A stretch of 26,949 nucleotides of DNA from a virus, in IMG/VR virus record IMGVR_UViG_3300029319_000402, positions 1-26,949 of that record; one strand, given 5' to 3'. The notes under the pieces were generated by a model that did not search any database, had not been told where the DNA came from, and saw nothing but the letters and a program-made list of their open reading frames with translations. The translations under genes and the position numbers were made by a program. Of this stretch, positions 26,146 to 26,949 are shown piece after piece (position 1 is the first letter of the stretch; every line of letters starts with the position of its first letter).

Positions 26146-26164
26146 ATTCATATATAAATATAAA
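26146..26164 (-). promoter_or_regulatory. Candidate late promoter, copy A of a 19-base repeat
   Basis: Minus-strand reading TTTATATTTATATATGAAT, identical to 2884-2902. It lies between the sigma gene's terminator and the first baseplate gene, ending 22 bases before that ATG. That is the expected place for the promoter of the baseplate operon. As at copy B, the perfect TATAAATA box is on the opposite strand, so the direction rests on context. Confidence 0.5.
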
Positions 26165-26190
26165 ATTTGTAAGAAATTGTATGAAATAAA

Positions 26191-26212
26191 AAACCCTCAT
26201 TTAAGAGGGTTT
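26191..26212 (-). terminator. Rho-independent terminator after the sigma gene
   Basis: Read on the minus strand, AAACCCTC and GAGGGTTT form a perfect 8-bp stem around a 6-base loop. TTTATTTC follows at once. It lies 6 bases past the TAA of the sigma gene. The T-rich run is on the minus-strand side, which fits termination of sigma transcription; the plus-strand side has a poorer tract. Confidence 0.85.
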
Positions 26213-26218
26213 AATATT

Positions 26219-26920
26219 TTAAAAGAATGAGCCTGAGGAGTCAATTGTTATCGTACCCGTTTTATGATATTTATTGACTAATTTTTTATAATGTTTTTTC
26301 AGTGTATTAACAACAGATGTTATATGTGCAGTTTCAACATCAGTCATTTCTCTTATTAAAATATAAATAGCTTTTTTATTAAAGTTTTCAATGTCATCTC
26401 GTTGTTTCATTAAATCAACAATAGCATATCCTATTTTTAAATCTCTTTCTTTTTTAAAAATATTGCTCATATTGTCATCAAAATAGTAAACTATTTCATT
26501 AGTTAATGTTTTAAAATCAGATTCATCAAATTTGTCAGAGCTCTTATGTCTATCCAATACATCCATACCATCGTGAGTTTTTAATTTTTTATAGTTGTTA
26601 TTATTATGAAGAATTAAATAATTTTTAGCCACAACTGAAAAATAACTAAATGCCTTTGAACCTTTTGTGTGGTCATATTTATGCATATTCATAACCATAA
26701 ATGCAACAACCTCATGTTTTACATCATTGAATCCATAATCAAAATAAGTAAATTTAAAAGTATTAATTATGTTTTCAGCCAACTTATCAAATGCTGCATG
26801 TATTCGTGTTCCATAAATTATGTTTCTTTCACTATCATCAGTAGATGAATTATATTCAATAATAGCATCTTGAACTTCTTTTCCAAAATATACTTTTCTT
26901 TTAGCTTTCTTTTTTGCCAT
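26219..26920 (-). CDS. 55: gp55-like late sigma factor
   Basis: A 233-residue sigma factor of the phage gp55 type, which directs the host RNA polymerase to late promoters. Residues about 45-115 resemble sigma region 2, with the core-binding and -10-contacting helices (HEVVAFMVMNMHKYDHTKGSKAFSYFSVVAKNYLI, given in part: HKYDHTKGSKAFSYF at 80-94). Residues 181-213 (KKAIYILIREMTDVETAHIT onward) look like a helix-turn-helix similar to region 4. The end, TIDSSGSFF, is acidic then aromatic, like the clamp-binding tails of T4 gp55 and gp33. The frame stays open upstream to 26947, but the ATG at 26920 has GAGGAG 7 bases before it and the N-terminus MAKKKAKRK looks natural, so I choose it. A terminator follows; the gene is transcribed apart from the baseplate operon. 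Confidence 0.8.
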   Translation of the reverse strand: MAKKKAKRKVYFGKEVQDAIIEYNSSTDDSERNIIYGTRIHAAFDKLAENIINTFKFTYFDYGFNDVKHEVVAFMVMNMHKYDHTKGSKAFSYFSVVAKNYLILHNNNNYKKLKTHDGMDVLDRHKSSDKFDESDFKTLTNEIVYYFDDNMSNIFKKERDLKIGYAIVDLMKQRDDIENFNKKAIYILIREMTDVETAHITSVVNTLKKHYKKLVNKYHKTGTITIDSSGSFF

Positions 26921-26927
26921 CTTGTGT

Positions 26928-26933
26928 CTCCTC
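26928..26933 (-). promoter_or_regulatory. Shine-Dalgarno deciding the sigma start
   Basis: GAGGAG lies 7 bases before the ATG at 26920. The earlier in-frame ATG at 26947 touches the window edge, and the nine extra codons (MEYLKRRHK) simply read through this site, so the later start is preferred. Confidence 0.75.
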
Positions 26934-26949
26934 TTCAAATATTCCATCA

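Noticed and set aside
26921-26947. Longer sigma start beginning MEYLKRRHK
   Set aside because: The extra codons consist of the Shine-Dalgarno region itself; the ATG at 26920 has an ideal GAGGAG.
26901-26949. A second minus-strand frame (reading DGIFEEETQDGKKES to a TAA at 26903-26901) overlapping the sigma start
   Set aside because: It could be the end of an upstream gene overlapping the sigma gene by about 20 bases, but only 15 codons are visible and two other frames are possible.
1-26949. tRNA genes, CRISPR arrays, insertion sequences, attachment sites
   Set aside because: None was seen; the coding sequence is continuous and the gaps are too short to hold them.

Overview
The window is a late-gene segment of an AT-rich (roughly 30% GC by eye) double-stranded DNA phage with a contractile, T4-like tail. 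Every gene I can support lies on the minus strand, so the order of expression runs from right to left. The T4-type assignment rests on a gp55-like late sigma factor, a gp5-like central hub/spike protein, gp25 and gp6. Coding is almost gapless. Stops and starts are fused (TAATG or TAGTG) at four junctions, and Shine-Dalgarno sequences (GGAG/GAGG) are strong almost everywhere. That use of Shine-Dalgarno sites argues mildly against a Bacteroidetes host. The host cannot be named; protein styles resemble those of marine myoviruses (inference).

Right end (26.2-26.95 kb): a gp55-like sigma factor gene followed by a clear rho-independent terminator. The baseplate operon (26.12 kb down to 2.92 kb) then starts with a candidate promoter. 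It encodes a small unassigned protein, the gp5-like OB-fold hub/spike protein, two unassigned small proteins, gp25 and gp6. These are followed by a DNRLRE-like protein, a LamG-like protein carrying an EF-hand loop, and three very large proteins of 1738, 1186 and 2031 residues.

The 1738- and 1186-residue proteins share a collinear C-terminal half that begins with a PKD-like domain. The 2031-residue protein carries what looks like a P2 gpI/T4 gp7-type wedge core between two LamG-like jelly rolls, so it may be the gp7 equivalent.

Left end (0-2.9 kb): a second operon, headed by a copy of the same 19-base candidate promoter. It encodes three smaller virion-type proteins (236, 365 and 294 residues), the last two being paralogues in their C-terminal parts, and then the start of a RuvC-like nuclease that runs off the window.

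Working together, the sigma factor probably directs late transcription from promoters such as the two repeated sites. gp25, gp6 and the putative gp7-like protein would build the wedge around the gp5-like hub. The approximately 16.6 kb of giant modular proteins (LamG, PKD, CBM-like and Cys-rich modules) probably form the outer baseplate and host-contact apparatus that T4 builds from gp8-gp12. I saw no tRNA genes, CRISPR arrays, insertion sequences or plus-strand genes. The longest non-coding stretch is under 100 bases.
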